NCBI GenBank assembly: GCA_017556745.1
Contig: JAFYMF010000023.1
Coordinates: 37,661-101,660, forward strand
Length of the DNA stretch: 64,000 bases
From: Clostridia bacterium
Lineage (GTDB): Bacteria; Bacillota; Clostridia; Oscillospirales; CAG-272
Reading direction: 5' to 3'
The translations under genes were made by a program, and so were the position numbers. The notes below the pieces were generated by a model, which worked only from the letters and a program-made list of their open reading frames with translations, ran no database searches and had not been told where the DNA came from. Below are positions 24,750 to 32,399 of the stretch, piece by piece. Positions within the stretch are counted from its first letter, which is position 1. The number at the start of each line of letters is the position of its first letter.

Positions 24750-25610
24750 TTATTTATAAAATACTCCGTCTGTCTCGGTAAATCCTACCTGAGAGAGCAG
24801 ATTCCTCAGCGCGTTTATTGCGGCATCAAATGCTTCGTTACTTCCGGTATAGTACATTTTACCGTTTGACTTTAGTTCTTCTATCTCTTCGGTGTTATCG
24901 GGGGAAACCACCTTGAGATGGGGTTCAATTGTGAAAATTGCCATTTTGTCATCGGGAATATTTCTCAGCAGTTCATCTATTCTTCCGTTACCGTATCCGG
25001 CCGGAACTTGCTCTTTTGTCTCTGCGATTACGTCCTTAACGTGGAAATAATCCGTTTTGTCATAGAGCTTGGTTATAGATTCCTCGGGGGAGATACCGTC
25101 ATTTAAAAAATTAGCGGGATCGTAGACGTATTTAAGTCCCTCGACGTTTTCCATTATTTTAAGTATACGGTCGGGAACGTCACCGTAGATTTTACCTTCG
25201 TTTTCGTGATAGAGCTGAACATTCTCTTCCCGAGCGATCTCTACCATGCGGCGAAGAGCATCGAAAACAAGTTCTTCTTTCTTTTTTGCCTTATAAAAGC
25301 TGAACATGCGTATCTTGTTCGTACCGAATATTTTTGCAAGACGGCAGACATGTCGTGTGAGCTCCATGTGCTCTTCGATATCTTTATCGATGGATATCTT
25401 GCCGAGCGGAGAGCCGATGGACCAAACAGTAATACTCTCTTTTTTTAAGGTAGCCGAATACTCCTCCGCTTCCTCTGTTGTGAGGGTTGAAACGTTTTTG
25501 CCGTTTATTCCCCTGATCTCAATAAGGCTGACTCCGTTTCTTTTCAGTGCTGCTATCTGACCGTCAAGTTGCTGGTCAGCCTCATCTGCAAATGCGCATA
25601 TTTTTATCAT
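24750..25610 (-). CDS. Sugar phosphate isomerase/epimerase (xylose isomerase-like TIM barrel)
   Basis: 286 residues from the ATG at 25610 with AGGAAG upstream. Signatures: FADEADQQLDGQIAALKRNGVSLIEIRGINGKNV at the start, VQLYHENEGKIYGDVPDRI (metal-binding Glu), LKYVYDPANFLNDG (Asp) and DYFHVKDVIAETKEQVPAG (His) in the middle, and FTIEPHLKVV (Glu) near the end. This set of metal ligands is typical of the IolE/IolI/xylose isomerase-like family. Paired with the Gfo/Idh gene. Confidence 0.88.
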   Translation of the reverse strand: MIKICAFADEADQQLDGQIAALKRNGVSLIEIRGINGKNVSTLTTEEAEEYSATLKKESITVWSIGSPLGKISIDKDIEEHMELTRHVCRLAKIFGTNKIRMFSFYKAKKKEELVFDALRRMVEIAREENVQLYHENEGKIYGDVPDRILKIMENVEGLKYVYDPANFLNDGISPEESITKLYDKTDYFHVKDVIAETKEQVPAGYGNGRIDELLRNIPDDKMAIFTIEPHLKVVSPDNTEEIEELKSNGKMYYTGSNEAFDAAINALRNLLSQVGFTETDGVFYK

Positions 25611-25657
25611 TTTTCTTCCTGCCGATTTACACATAAAATGTAGTTTTATTATAATAA

Positions 25658-25686
25658 ATTATATCATCTGCCCCGTGGAAAATCAA
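25658..25686 (-). promoter_or_regulatory. Sigma-A promoter of the isomerase-oxidoreductase operon
   Basis: Minus strand: TTGATT (25681-25686), 17-base spacer, TATAAT (25658-25663), with TGA before the -10 box; 48 bases upstream of the ATG. Confidence 0.8.
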
Positions 25687-25716
25687 TATACATAGTTATT
25701 TTTTATAATTGTGAAA

Positions 25717-25752
25717 TAAGAACAGGCTGAACGGACTTCAGCCTGTTTTTTG
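25717..25752 (-). terminator. Intrinsic terminator after the hydrogenase-like gene
   Basis: AACAGGCTGAA (25721-25731) pairs with TTCAGCCTGTT (25737-25747). It lies between the 3' end of the hydrogenase-like gene (25788) and the promoter of the next minus-strand unit. The T-run is better on the plus strand, so it may act both ways. Confidence 0.75.
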
Positions 25753-25787
25753 ATGTCTTATCGACCTCCGATTTTGATGGTCATAGA

Positions 25788-27104
25788 CTATTTATCAAGA
25801 TTTATATGTTCTATGTCGGCAATGCTTCTGAAAATCTCCTGTATTTTTTCCTTCATGCGGAATATACAGTCGGTTTCGTATGCTTCACCTCTTACAATAT
25901 CCTCAGCAAGAGCGCGACAGCTGGGAGCACCGCAGGAGCCGCAGTCAAGACCTGGGAGTGACTTTGCTATGTTGTTCATCTTTACTCGCATTTCAATGGC
26001 GGTCTTCTTGTCGTCGGAGAAACGCATAGCGCGGTTTTCCTCTATCTGTCTTGACCATTCGATATGCTCTTCACCCTCGCCGTCTACCTCTATGGTATTT
26101 TGTGAGAAGGGAAGGAATTTTCTCAGCTGCTGAAGTCTTGCTTTTGCAATATACGGATTTTCCATAGTGAGTGCGCCACCGACACAACCTCCCGAGCACG
26201 CATTAAGCTCTATGAAATCAAGCCCCGAGAAATTCTCGTTTTCTATCTCGTCAAGAACTCTTATAACGTTCTCAATACCGTCTGCCGCAAGATATTTCTC
26301 GTGAAGCAGTGCGGCAGCCTCACCGCCGGTGGTTGCCCAACTGATTCCTATAACGCCGGAGCGGGAAAGAGGCAGTGATTTTTTAATATGAGGCATGACC
26401 GATATCAGCCTCAAGTATATGTCGGTTATCGGAAGTGCACCGGTAATGGCGGTACTGTCAACGCCGATGGGCTCACGTATGTAGCTTACCTTTGCGGGAC
26501 ATGGGGTTATAAAGAAGACACCAATGTCTTCGTCAGATAGCTCAGGATGCTTTTTCTTTGCCTCGGCTCTGGCTATCCTTGCTGCCAGCTCGACGGGAGC
26601 AAGAATAGGAAGCAGATAGTCGGACAGATACGGAAAGCGTACCGATATAAGACGAACAACAGCCGGGCATGCGGTACTTATTATAGGGTGCTCACCCGGA
26701 CGGCGGCCATCCTTGTGTCTTTCTGCAAAGAAACGTCTTGTTACCTCGCTGATTATCTCTGCCGCGCGGGAAACCTCGAATACCGAGTCAAATCCTATTT
26801 CAATAAGTCCGGTAAGTACAAGGTCTATATCGTCAAGGTTATCAAACTGCCCGAAAAGGGCGGGGGCGGGCAGAGCGATCTTGTATTTATAATCGTTGAT
26901 GATCTCGAATTTGTCGTATGAGGCTCTTTTTGCCTTATGGGGGCAGATCCTTATACATTCACCGCAGTCAATACAGCGTTCACTGATTATCGTCGCTTTA
27001 CCGTCACGTACTCTTATTGCTTCAGTGGGACAACGCTTTATACAGTTGGTACAGCCGAGGCACTTATCTTGCTCAAGCTTTACCGAATGAAGAAATTTTG
27101 GCAT
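25788..27104 (-). CDS. [FeFe]-hydrogenase-like iron-sulfur protein (possible H2/redox sensor)
   Basis: 438 residues. Two ferredoxin-type [4Fe-4S] motifs open it (CLGCTNCIKRCP and CIDCGECIRICP). The hydrogenase large-subunit-like domain follows with counterparts of the three H-cluster loops: STACPAVV (about 148), TPCPAKV (about 203) and NACSGGCVGGAL (about 300). A further cluster motif of the Fes type (LDCGSCGAPSCRALAEDIV then C at about 412) ends the protein. It lacks the subunits and the PAS domain of the catalytic and sensory enzymes I know. It is the last gene of a trio with an RsbW-like ATPase and a DRTGG protein, which favours signalling over hydrogen turnover. Ribosome site GGAGG. Confidence 0.8.
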   Translation of the reverse strand: MPKFLHSVKLEQDKCLGCTNCIKRCPTEAIRVRDGKATIISERCIDCGECIRICPHKAKRASYDKFEIINDYKYKIALPAPALFGQFDNLDDIDLVLTGLIEIGFDSVFEVSRAAEIISEVTRRFFAERHKDGRRPGEHPIISTACPAVVRLISVRFPYLSDYLLPILAPVELAARIARAEAKKKHPELSDEDIGVFFITPCPAKVSYIREPIGVDSTAITGALPITDIYLRLISVMPHIKKSLPLSRSGVIGISWATTGGEAAALLHEKYLAADGIENVIRVLDEIENENFSGLDFIELNACSGGCVGGALTMENPYIAKARLQQLRKFLPFSQNTIEVDGEGEEHIEWSRQIEENRAMRFSDDKKTAIEMRVKMNNIAKSLPGLDCGSCGAPSCRALAEDIVRGEAYETDCIFRMKEKIQEIFRSIADIEHINLDK

Positions 27105-27132
27105 AATTTACCTCCGCTTGAGGATGTGGTGA

Positions 27133-27594
27133 TCAATCCTTGTCGGTATATATTACCATTCGTACCGTGGTACCTTCTCCTATGACTGATTCAATATCAA
27201 ATTCATCGGAATATCTTTTCATGTTGGGCAGACCCATACCGGCACCGAAGCCAAGGGCACGAATGTTATCCGGTGCGGTTGAGTACCCCTCCTGCATCGC
27301 CAGCTCGATATCGGCAATACCGGGTCCCTTATCGGCCAGAATGATCTCTATTTTGTCGGGAAAGATGTTTACTGTGGCTTCACCGCCCTCGGCGTGGATA
27401 ACCATGTTGATCTCTCCCTCATACATTGCTATGGCAATACGGCGAATGATAGCGGCATCAAACCCAAGCTCACGGAGAGCTCTCTTTACGTCAACGGATG
27501 CTTCTCCTGCAGATGTAAAGTTGTCACCGTTTACGAGATATTTAAGCTCAATGCACTCACCGGTTTTCTCGGGAGTATCAGAGATATTGTTCAA
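27133..27594 (-). CDS. RsbW-like ATP-binding protein (anti-sigma/histidine-kinase-type ATPase)
   Basis: 153 residues, TTG start at 27594 with GGAGGAGA upstream; the start overlaps the stop of the DRTGG gene by three bases. It consists of an HATPase_c domain only: the N-box YEGEINMVIHAEGG, the G1 box LADKGPGI, and the G2 box GFGAGMGLPNMKRYSDEF. Proteins of this size and layout are serine kinases or anti-sigma factors such as RsbW and SpoIIAB. No sigma factor or anti-anti-sigma factor gene is adjacent. Its partners are probably the hydrogenase-like protein downstream and the DRTGG protein upstream. Confidence 0.82.
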   Translation of the reverse strand: MNNISDTPEKTGECIELKYLVNGDNFTSAGEASVDVKRALRELGFDAAIIRRIAIAMYEGEINMVIHAEGGEATVNIFPDKIEIILADKGPGIADIELAMQEGYSTAPDNIRALGFGAGMGLPNMKRYSDEFDIESVIGEGTTVRMVIYTDKD

Positions 27595-27941
27595 AGTGTG
27601 TCTCCTCCGCGCAGACCGGCGGCATACAGTCTTCCGCAGGCCACGTACATTCTTTCCTTAGTGGAAAGAAGGGTGATGCCGCTGGACTCTGCCAGGGCGC
27701 GTATTTCTTCGGTAGGTACCTTACCGCGGACGAAAACTATACAATGCATATCCATCATTTCTGCGGTACGGACAACCTGAGTATTGAGCAGTCCTGTGAG
27801 CAGTACTGCCTGATCCTTTACGTATGCAAGTACGTCGCTCATCATATCACTTCCACAGGCGGAATGAACCTCTCTGTCAAGCATATCATTGCCTGCATAT
27901 ACCTCTGCATCAAGCAGATCAATTATCTCTTTGATTTTCAC
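27591..27941 (-). CDS. DRTGG-domain protein
   Basis: 116 residues, GTG start at 27941 with AAGGAG ten bases upstream. It matches the stand-alone DRTGG fold: KIKEIIDLLDAEVYAGNDML, then a variant of the signature (REVHSACGSDMMSDVLAYVK), LLTGLLNTQVVRTAEMMDMHCIVFVRGK and LLSTKERMYVACGRLYAAGL. Such proteins commonly appear beside hydrogenase-like genes in Clostridia; their ligand is not established. First gene of the trio. Confidence 0.8.
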   Translation of the reverse strand: MKIKEIIDLLDAEVYAGNDMLDREVHSACGSDMMSDVLAYVKDQAVLLTGLLNTQVVRTAEMMDMHCIVFVRGKVPTEEIRALAESSGITLLSTKERMYVACGRLYAAGLRGGDTL

Positions 27942-27989
27942 TTTAGGAAAACTCCTTTAATTTTAGTATAGAAGAACTGCGCTTAATTC

Positions 27990-28018
27990 ATTGTATCACA
28001 GATATTCTTATTAATCAA
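27990..28018 (-). promoter_or_regulatory. Sigma-A promoter of the DRTGG/RsbW-like/hydrogenase-like operon
   Basis: Minus strand: TTGATT (28013-28018), 17-base spacer, TACAAT (27990-27995), with TGA before the -10 box. Confidence 0.75.
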
Positions 28019-28071
28019 GAAGAAATTTGGTTAATCTATACAATAAATATCTACTTACATTCCTTGTTACC

Positions 28072-28100
28072 TTGACTCAAAAAACATAATGTGTTATACT
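28072..28100 (+). promoter_or_regulatory. Sigma-A promoter of the M42 peptidase gene
   Basis: TTGACT (28072-28077), 17-base spacer, TATACT (28095-28100), with TGT before the -10 box. It is divergent from the promoter at 27990-28018. Confidence 0.82.
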
Positions 28101-28152
28101 GAAACCGAAATATAACTACTTAGCGTAAGCTTCTTTTGAAAAGGAGATTGTT

Positions 28153-29187
28153 GTGGAAAAATATACGGAATTTGCAGTTGAAAAAACTCTTGAACTTCTC
28201 TCAATAGACAGTCCGACCGGTTATACCGAAGAGGCCTCAAGCTGGGTAAAGGCGGAGTTTGAATCTCTTGGCTACTCAGCAGAATTCACCGGTAAGGGCG
28301 GAGTTATGGTATTCCTTGGCGGTGAGGAAGAGAACGGTCTTCTTCTTGAGGCACATACAGACACTCTCGGCGGAATGGTAGCTGAGATAAAGTCAAACGG
28401 CAGACTCAGGATCGTACCTCTCGGTGGAATGAGAGCAGAGAACGGAGAGGCTGAAAATGTAAAGATATACACTCGTTCGGGCAACGTTTACGACGGAACA
28501 TTTCAGCTCTGCAATGCTTCTGTTCACGTGAATGGAAATTACGGAGATACAAAAAGAGGATTTGATACCACCGAGGTGGTAATAGATGAGGATGTTTCGG
28601 ATAAAGACGGGGTAAGTGAGCTTGGTATTGAGGTTGGTGATATAGTCGCCTTTGATCCCAGAGCCAGAGTTACCTCATCAGGATACATAAAGAGCAGATT
28701 CCTTGACGATAAGCTGTCTGTCGGTATACTTCTTGCCTTTGCAAAGTATCTCTCTGACGAGAGAAAGATACCTACCAGACGTCTTTACGTCCACATTACC
28801 GTTTACGAAGAGGTAGGTCACGGCGGTTCATGTCCCGTGCCGAGTGGAGTAACCGAGGCAATCAGTGTTGATATGGGATGTGTTGGAGATGGCCTTTCCT
28901 GCACTGAGAAAAAGGTTTCTATATGTGCCAAGGATTCAGGCGGCCCCTATAACTATAAGGTGGTAGGCGGTCTTATTGAGGCGGCAAAGAGAGAGGGTGC
29001 GGACTATGCGGTAGACGTATATCCCTATTACGGTTCTGACGTTGAGTCTACCCTGAGAGCCGGACATGACATTTGCCACGGACTTATCGGCGCAGGTGTT
29101 TATGCAAGCCACGGATATGAGAGAAGCCATAAGGACGGAGTGACTAATACTCTGAAGGTACTTAAAGGGTACGTAGGGGTAATATAA
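28153..29187 (+). CDS. M42-family metallo-aminopeptidase
   Basis: 344 residues, GTG start at 28153 with AAGGAG upstream. The metal site is easy to follow: LLLEAHTDTLGGMV (His and Asp), KSRFLDDKLSVG (bridging Asp), HITVYEEVGHGGS (catalytic Glu pair), AISVDMGCVGDG (Asp) and the C-terminal ASHGYERSH (His). M42 enzymes are cobalt- or zinc-dependent, usually dodecameric, cytosolic aminopeptidases; some are annotated as endoglucanase M, which is probably wrong. The downstream GH43 gene starts 15 bases after it. Confidence 0.92.
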   Translation: MEKYTEFAVEKTLELLSIDSPTGYTEEASSWVKAEFESLGYSAEFTGKGGVMVFLGGEEENGLLLEAHTDTLGGMVAEIKSNGRLRIVPLGGMRAENGEAENVKIYTRSGNVYDGTFQLCNASVHVNGNYGDTKRGFDTTEVVIDEDVSDKDGVSELGIEVGDIVAFDPRARVTSSGYIKSRFLDDKLSVGILLAFAKYLSDERKIPTRRLYVHITVYEEVGHGGSCPVPSGVTEAISVDMGCVGDGLSCTEKKVSICAKDSGGPYNYKVVGGLIEAAKREGADYAVDVYPYYGSDVESTLRAGHDICHGLIGAGVYASHGYERSHKDGVTNTLKVLKGYVGVI

Positions 29188-29202
29188 GAACGGGATAAAA
29201 CA

Positions 29203-30081
29203 ATGAAACTCAGTGATATTAATATAAGAGACCCTTTTATAATTACGTCGGACGGTAAGTACTTTATGTACGGAACCCGGGTAAAGATAACCGAGGAATT
29301 TCCCTGGGGCTGGGGTGACCAGAGAGGCTTTGACGTATATGTAAGTACAGATATGGAGAATTGGTCAGAGCCGGTATGTGTTTTCGAAGCCAACGACGAT
29401 TTCTGGGGAAAGTCAGAATTCTGGGCTCCCGAGGTACATTTTTACCGTGGTAAATACTATATGTTTGCTTCTTTTACCGCAGACGGAGCTCATCGCGGAA
29501 CACAGATACTTGTGTCCGACACACCCGACGGACGTTTTGTTCCGCTGTCGGGCGAACCGGTAACCCCCCGTGAATGGGAATGCCTTGACGGAACTTTTTA
29601 TGTTGATAAAAATGGTAAACCTCACATAATTTTTTGCCACGAGTGGGTGCAGATCGGTGTCGGTACGGTATGCGAGGCAGAGCTGTCCGAGGATCTTTCT
29701 GAGCGGATTAGCGAGCCCAGAGTACTCTGGACCGCAAAGGATCATCCCGATATTGTAAGTATTTCGGATGAAGAAGTTGCCTATGTTACCGACGGTCCAT
29801 TCCTTTACAGATGTGAGGACGGAGAACTTTTGTCTATATGGTCGAGCTTCTCAAAAAACGGTTATATAGAGCTGATCTCAAAGAGCGACAACGGTGATAT
29901 TGACGGCAACTGGACTGTATTGCAGGAGCTTCTTTTCGACGAAGATGGCGGTCACGGTATGATATTCAGAGATCTTGATAACAGACTATTTTTTACAATG
30001 CATTCCCCCAATACAGCGACTCTTGAAAGACCGGTAATATATCCCATGTTCGAAAAAGACGGAATGCTCATTATAGAATAG
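29203..30081 (+). CDS. Glycoside hydrolase family 43-type enzyme, no signal peptide
   Basis: 292 residues, a single five-bladed propeller. Candidate catalytic residues: Asp in NIRDPFIIT (base), Asp in WECLDGTFYVD (pKa modulator), and the acidic residue in YVTDGPFLYR. GH43 usually has Glu at that last position, while here it is Asp. Also typical: SEFWAPEVHFYRGKYYMFAS. Family 43 members act on alpha-L-arabinofuranosides or beta-xylosides. No signal peptide, so it would act on imported oligosaccharides. It is followed by a second GH43-type gene after 46 bases. Confidence 0.85.
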   Translation: MKLSDINIRDPFIITSDGKYFMYGTRVKITEEFPWGWGDQRGFDVYVSTDMENWSEPVCVFEANDDFWGKSEFWAPEVHFYRGKYYMFASFTADGAHRGTQILVSDTPDGRFVPLSGEPVTPREWECLDGTFYVDKNGKPHIIFCHEWVQIGVGTVCEAELSEDLSERISEPRVLWTAKDHPDIVSISDEEVAYVTDGPFLYRCEDGELLSIWSSFSKNGYIELISKSDNGDIDGNWTVLQELLFDEDGGHGMIFRDLDNRLFFTMHSPNTATLERPVIYPMFEKDGMLIIE

Positions 30082-30127
30082 TTTTTGATTTTTGTAAAAC
30101 AGAATTTTCCTGTAAAGGAGGATAGTT

Positions 30128-31366
30128 ATGAATTACCCGGTTAATCCTATATTGCCAATAGGTACCTTTATTCCCGATGTTGAAGCACATGTGTGGGAGG
30201 ATGGCCGTATATATCTGTACGGTTCTATGGATATAGGGGGCAGAATGGATTACTGCAGTGACGTATATCACGTATATTCTTCCGATGATATGGTGAACTG
30301 GATCGATCACGGAGTTTCCTTCAGCCTCAGCCAAGCTGAGTGGGCAAAGGGTAACACTGCTCTGTATGCTCCTGACTGTGCTTACAGAAACGGTAAATAT
30401 TATCTTTATTACTGTGTTCAGGACGGCCGTTGCGGTGTTGCGGTGTCAGACACCCCCACAGGCCCATTTACAGATGTGGGTCCTATAGAGCATCTTACAA
30501 TGATAGATCCTGCCGTATTTATTGATGATGACGGACAGGCATACATATACTGGGGGCAGTTTGACGGTGTCAGAGCTGCAAAGCTCAGAGAGAATATGAC
30601 AGAGATCGATCCAGATACTATCACCCAGCCACTAAGTGTGGCAGAGCACGAGTTCCACGAGGGGGCATCTGTTAAAAAGATAGGCGGTAAATACTATTTT
30701 GTATATACCGATACCCACAGACATTGCGGCAGAGCCACATCTATCGGATATGCGGTATCGGACAATCCTATGAGCGGATTTGAATATAAGGGTGTTATAG
30801 TTGACAACTTCGGTTGCGATCCTATGACCTGGAACAATCACGGTTCAATTCAATGTTATAAGGGACAGTGGTACGTTTTCTACCACAGATCTACCCATGG
30901 GTCAATATATTCCCGCCACGTGTGTATAGAACCTATTGATATTTTTCCGGACGGCACTATCAGAGAGGTTAAAATGACCACCTCCTGCGGTACTGCATTT
31001 CCTGCTTACAGTTCGCTTGAGGCTTTCCGAGCCGCTGAGATGAGCGGAAAAGCAAGAATTGCGGGGGACAGCGAATCGGAGTACGGCTTCTCTCTCTCGG
31101 GCATAGAGTCAGGGGACACGGTGACCTACCGTTACCTTGAGTTTTTCGGTGAGACGGTCTTTTCAGCTGTGCTCAAAACCGATGGCGGCATGCGGGCAGA
31201 GTTGTATATAGACGGATGGTATGCAGGATGCGTTTCTACCGATCCGATACATAATTACACCGGGTTGTCGGCTGATGTCTCTCCGATTACCGGTACACAT
31301 GAGATCACACTTAAATTTTTCGGAGAGGGTGTCGCTTCTCTTGACAGTATTTCCTTTGGAAAATAA
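30128..31366 (+). CDS. Glycoside hydrolase family 43-type enzyme with C-terminal beta-sandwich
   Basis: 412 residues, AAAGGAGG before the ATG. Propeller at about 1-300: IPDVEAHVWEDGRIYLYGS (Asp base), TMIDPAVFIDDDGQAYIYWG (Asp) and EFHEGASVKKIGGKYYFVYT (Glu acid). About 110 more residues (SEYGFSLSGIESGDTVTYRYLEF to HEITLKFFGEGVASLDSISF) look like a CBM6-type sandwich. No export signal. Substrates are probably arabinose- or xylose-containing oligosaccharides. It shares little sequence with the first GH43, so they are not a recent duplication. Confidence 0.85.
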   Translation: MNYPVNPILPIGTFIPDVEAHVWEDGRIYLYGSMDIGGRMDYCSDVYHVYSSDDMVNWIDHGVSFSLSQAEWAKGNTALYAPDCAYRNGKYYLYYCVQDGRCGVAVSDTPTGPFTDVGPIEHLTMIDPAVFIDDDGQAYIYWGQFDGVRAAKLRENMTEIDPDTITQPLSVAEHEFHEGASVKKIGGKYYFVYTDTHRHCGRATSIGYAVSDNPMSGFEYKGVIVDNFGCDPMTWNNHGSIQCYKGQWYVFYHRSTHGSIYSRHVCIEPIDIFPDGTIREVKMTTSCGTAFPAYSSLEAFRAAEMSGKARIAGDSESEYGFSLSGIESGDTVTYRYLEFFGETVFSAVLKTDGGMRAELYIDGWYAGCVSTDPIHNYTGLSADVSPITGTHEITLKFFGEGVASLDSISFGK

Positions 31367-31374
31367 GTTTTGAA

Positions 31375-31584
31375 AGGAGCTCGCAAGGGTCGATCGGTGT
31401 AACCGATGATCTGAAATTTAATATGAGTATACACAGTTCCCTTTTGGCCAAAGGAATATAAAAAGCAGAAAGGAAAGAGAATAATCTCTTTATAGACTGG
31501 GCACATAGAGGTAACCATGCCATACATTACGGCAATCGTGCCCGTGACTACGCAGATGAGATCGACCGTATAGTTAACGATTGA
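31375..31584 (+). pseudogene. Remnant of a small unidentified gene
   Basis: One frame runs from 31375 through an ATG at 31423, is broken by TAA at 31459-31461, then continues to a TGA ending at 31584. Translated, the two parts (GVTDDLKFNMSIHSSLLAKG, and after the stop ENNLFIDWAHRGNHAIHYGN then RARDYADEIDRIVND) look like real protein. Codon choice (CGT, GAC, TAC, AAC, GAG) matches the expressed genes nearby. AAAGGAG at 31373 precedes it but no start codon is at the right distance. A bidirectional terminator follows. I do not recognise the family. Confidence 0.35.
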
Positions 31585-31607
31585 TTTGAGATTGACCGAG
31601 ATATAAG

Positions 31608-31652
31608 TTTTCCCCGGCTGACGTGCAGTACACGTCAACCGGGGATTTTTTT
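31608..31652. terminator. Bidirectional intrinsic terminator
   Basis: CCCCGGCTGACGTG pairs with CACGTCAACCGGGG around CAGTA (one mismatch). TTTT precedes it and a long T-run follows. It ends spoVAC on the minus strand and the remnant on the plus strand. Confidence 0.88.
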
Positions 31653-32097
31653 ACAGTATACCGATGATCCAGTAAATAACTCCGTACACAACACCTGCAA
31701 GAACTCCGTAAAGAATAACCGGGCCTGCAATAATGAATATTTTTGCGCCTACACCCATTACCCATCCCTCTGCTTTGTTGTCGATGGCCGGCGATACAAC
31801 AGAATTCGCAAAGCCGGTTATGGGAAGCAAGGTTCCCGCTCCTGCATGACGTGCGAGCTTGTCAAATACACCGATACCGGTGAGGACAGCTGCCACAAAT
31901 ACTAAAGTGATAGATACAACTGTGGGGGCATCGGTATCAGACATGCCAAGATACATATAAAGTAACCTTAACCCCTCGCCTACAGCACAGATCCCGCCGC
32001 CTACAAAAAAGGCCCAGAGACAGTTTTTTAGTATAGGAGAGGGTTCTTTTTTAAGAGCAACCAAATTTTTGTAGTCTTCTGCATTAAAATTATTCAT
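31651..32097 (-). CDS. spoVAC: Stage V sporulation protein AC
   Basis: 148 residues from the ATG at 32097, seven bases after AGGAGGT. Four or so membrane segments with the SpoVAC pattern: LWAFFVGGGICAVGEGLRLLYMYLG, FVAAVLTGIGVFDKLARHAGAGTLLPITGFANSVVSPAI and IFIIAGPVILYGVLAGVVYGVIYWI. SpoVAC is a mechanosensitive channel subunit for dipicolinic acid movement during sporulation and germination. It normally precedes spoVAD and spoVAE in one operon; here those are at 8525-9952 on the opposite strand, about 22 kb away. Confidence 0.95.
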   Translation of the reverse strand: MNNFNAEDYKNLVALKKEPSPILKNCLWAFFVGGGICAVGEGLRLLYMYLGMSDTDAPTVVSITLVFVAAVLTGIGVFDKLARHAGAGTLLPITGFANSVVSPAIDNKAEGWVMGVGAKIFIIAGPVILYGVLAGVVYGVIYWIIGIL

Positions 32098-32399
32098 CAA
32101 TATAACCTCCTGTAAAATATATTTTCATTTACAGTAGTTTTTTCAAAAAACACAAATTGCATTCAAAAAAGTATTGTTTTTTTCAATGGTTTTTCATATA
32201 TTCATCACAATATAAGGGTAAAATATTACTGTAAAAACGAAAAAGCTTACATTTCCTTGCAAGTAGATGAAAGTGAACGTTTTCTACATTGGTATGAGCT
32301 CTGGGATGTTGACACAGTTCGGCATTCCTTGCTCTGTACCGGATTAATAGCCGTGCTCTGCGGAGCCGAGGCTGTATATACAGTGAAAGGGTTTTATTT
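32098..32399. other. Intergenic region with htrA promoter and long leader
   Basis: 302 bases. It holds the spoVAC ribosome site and the htrA promoter. A leader of almost 200 bases precedes htrA. In that leader a 26-codon ORF (32267-32347, MKVNVFYIGMSSG...) reads well but has no ribosome site of note, so I do not call it a gene. Confidence 0.5.
32174..32202 (+). promoter_or_regulatory. Candidate sigma-A promoter of htrA
   Basis: TTGTTT (32174-32179), 17-base spacer, TATATT (32197-32202). The leader would be about 190 bases. Confidence 0.5.

Noticed and set aside
31255..31638. 127-codon minus-strand frame over the spoVAC terminator
   Set aside because: It crosses a strong terminator and runs into the GH43 gene. 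The opposite strand gives a more convincing protein remnant.
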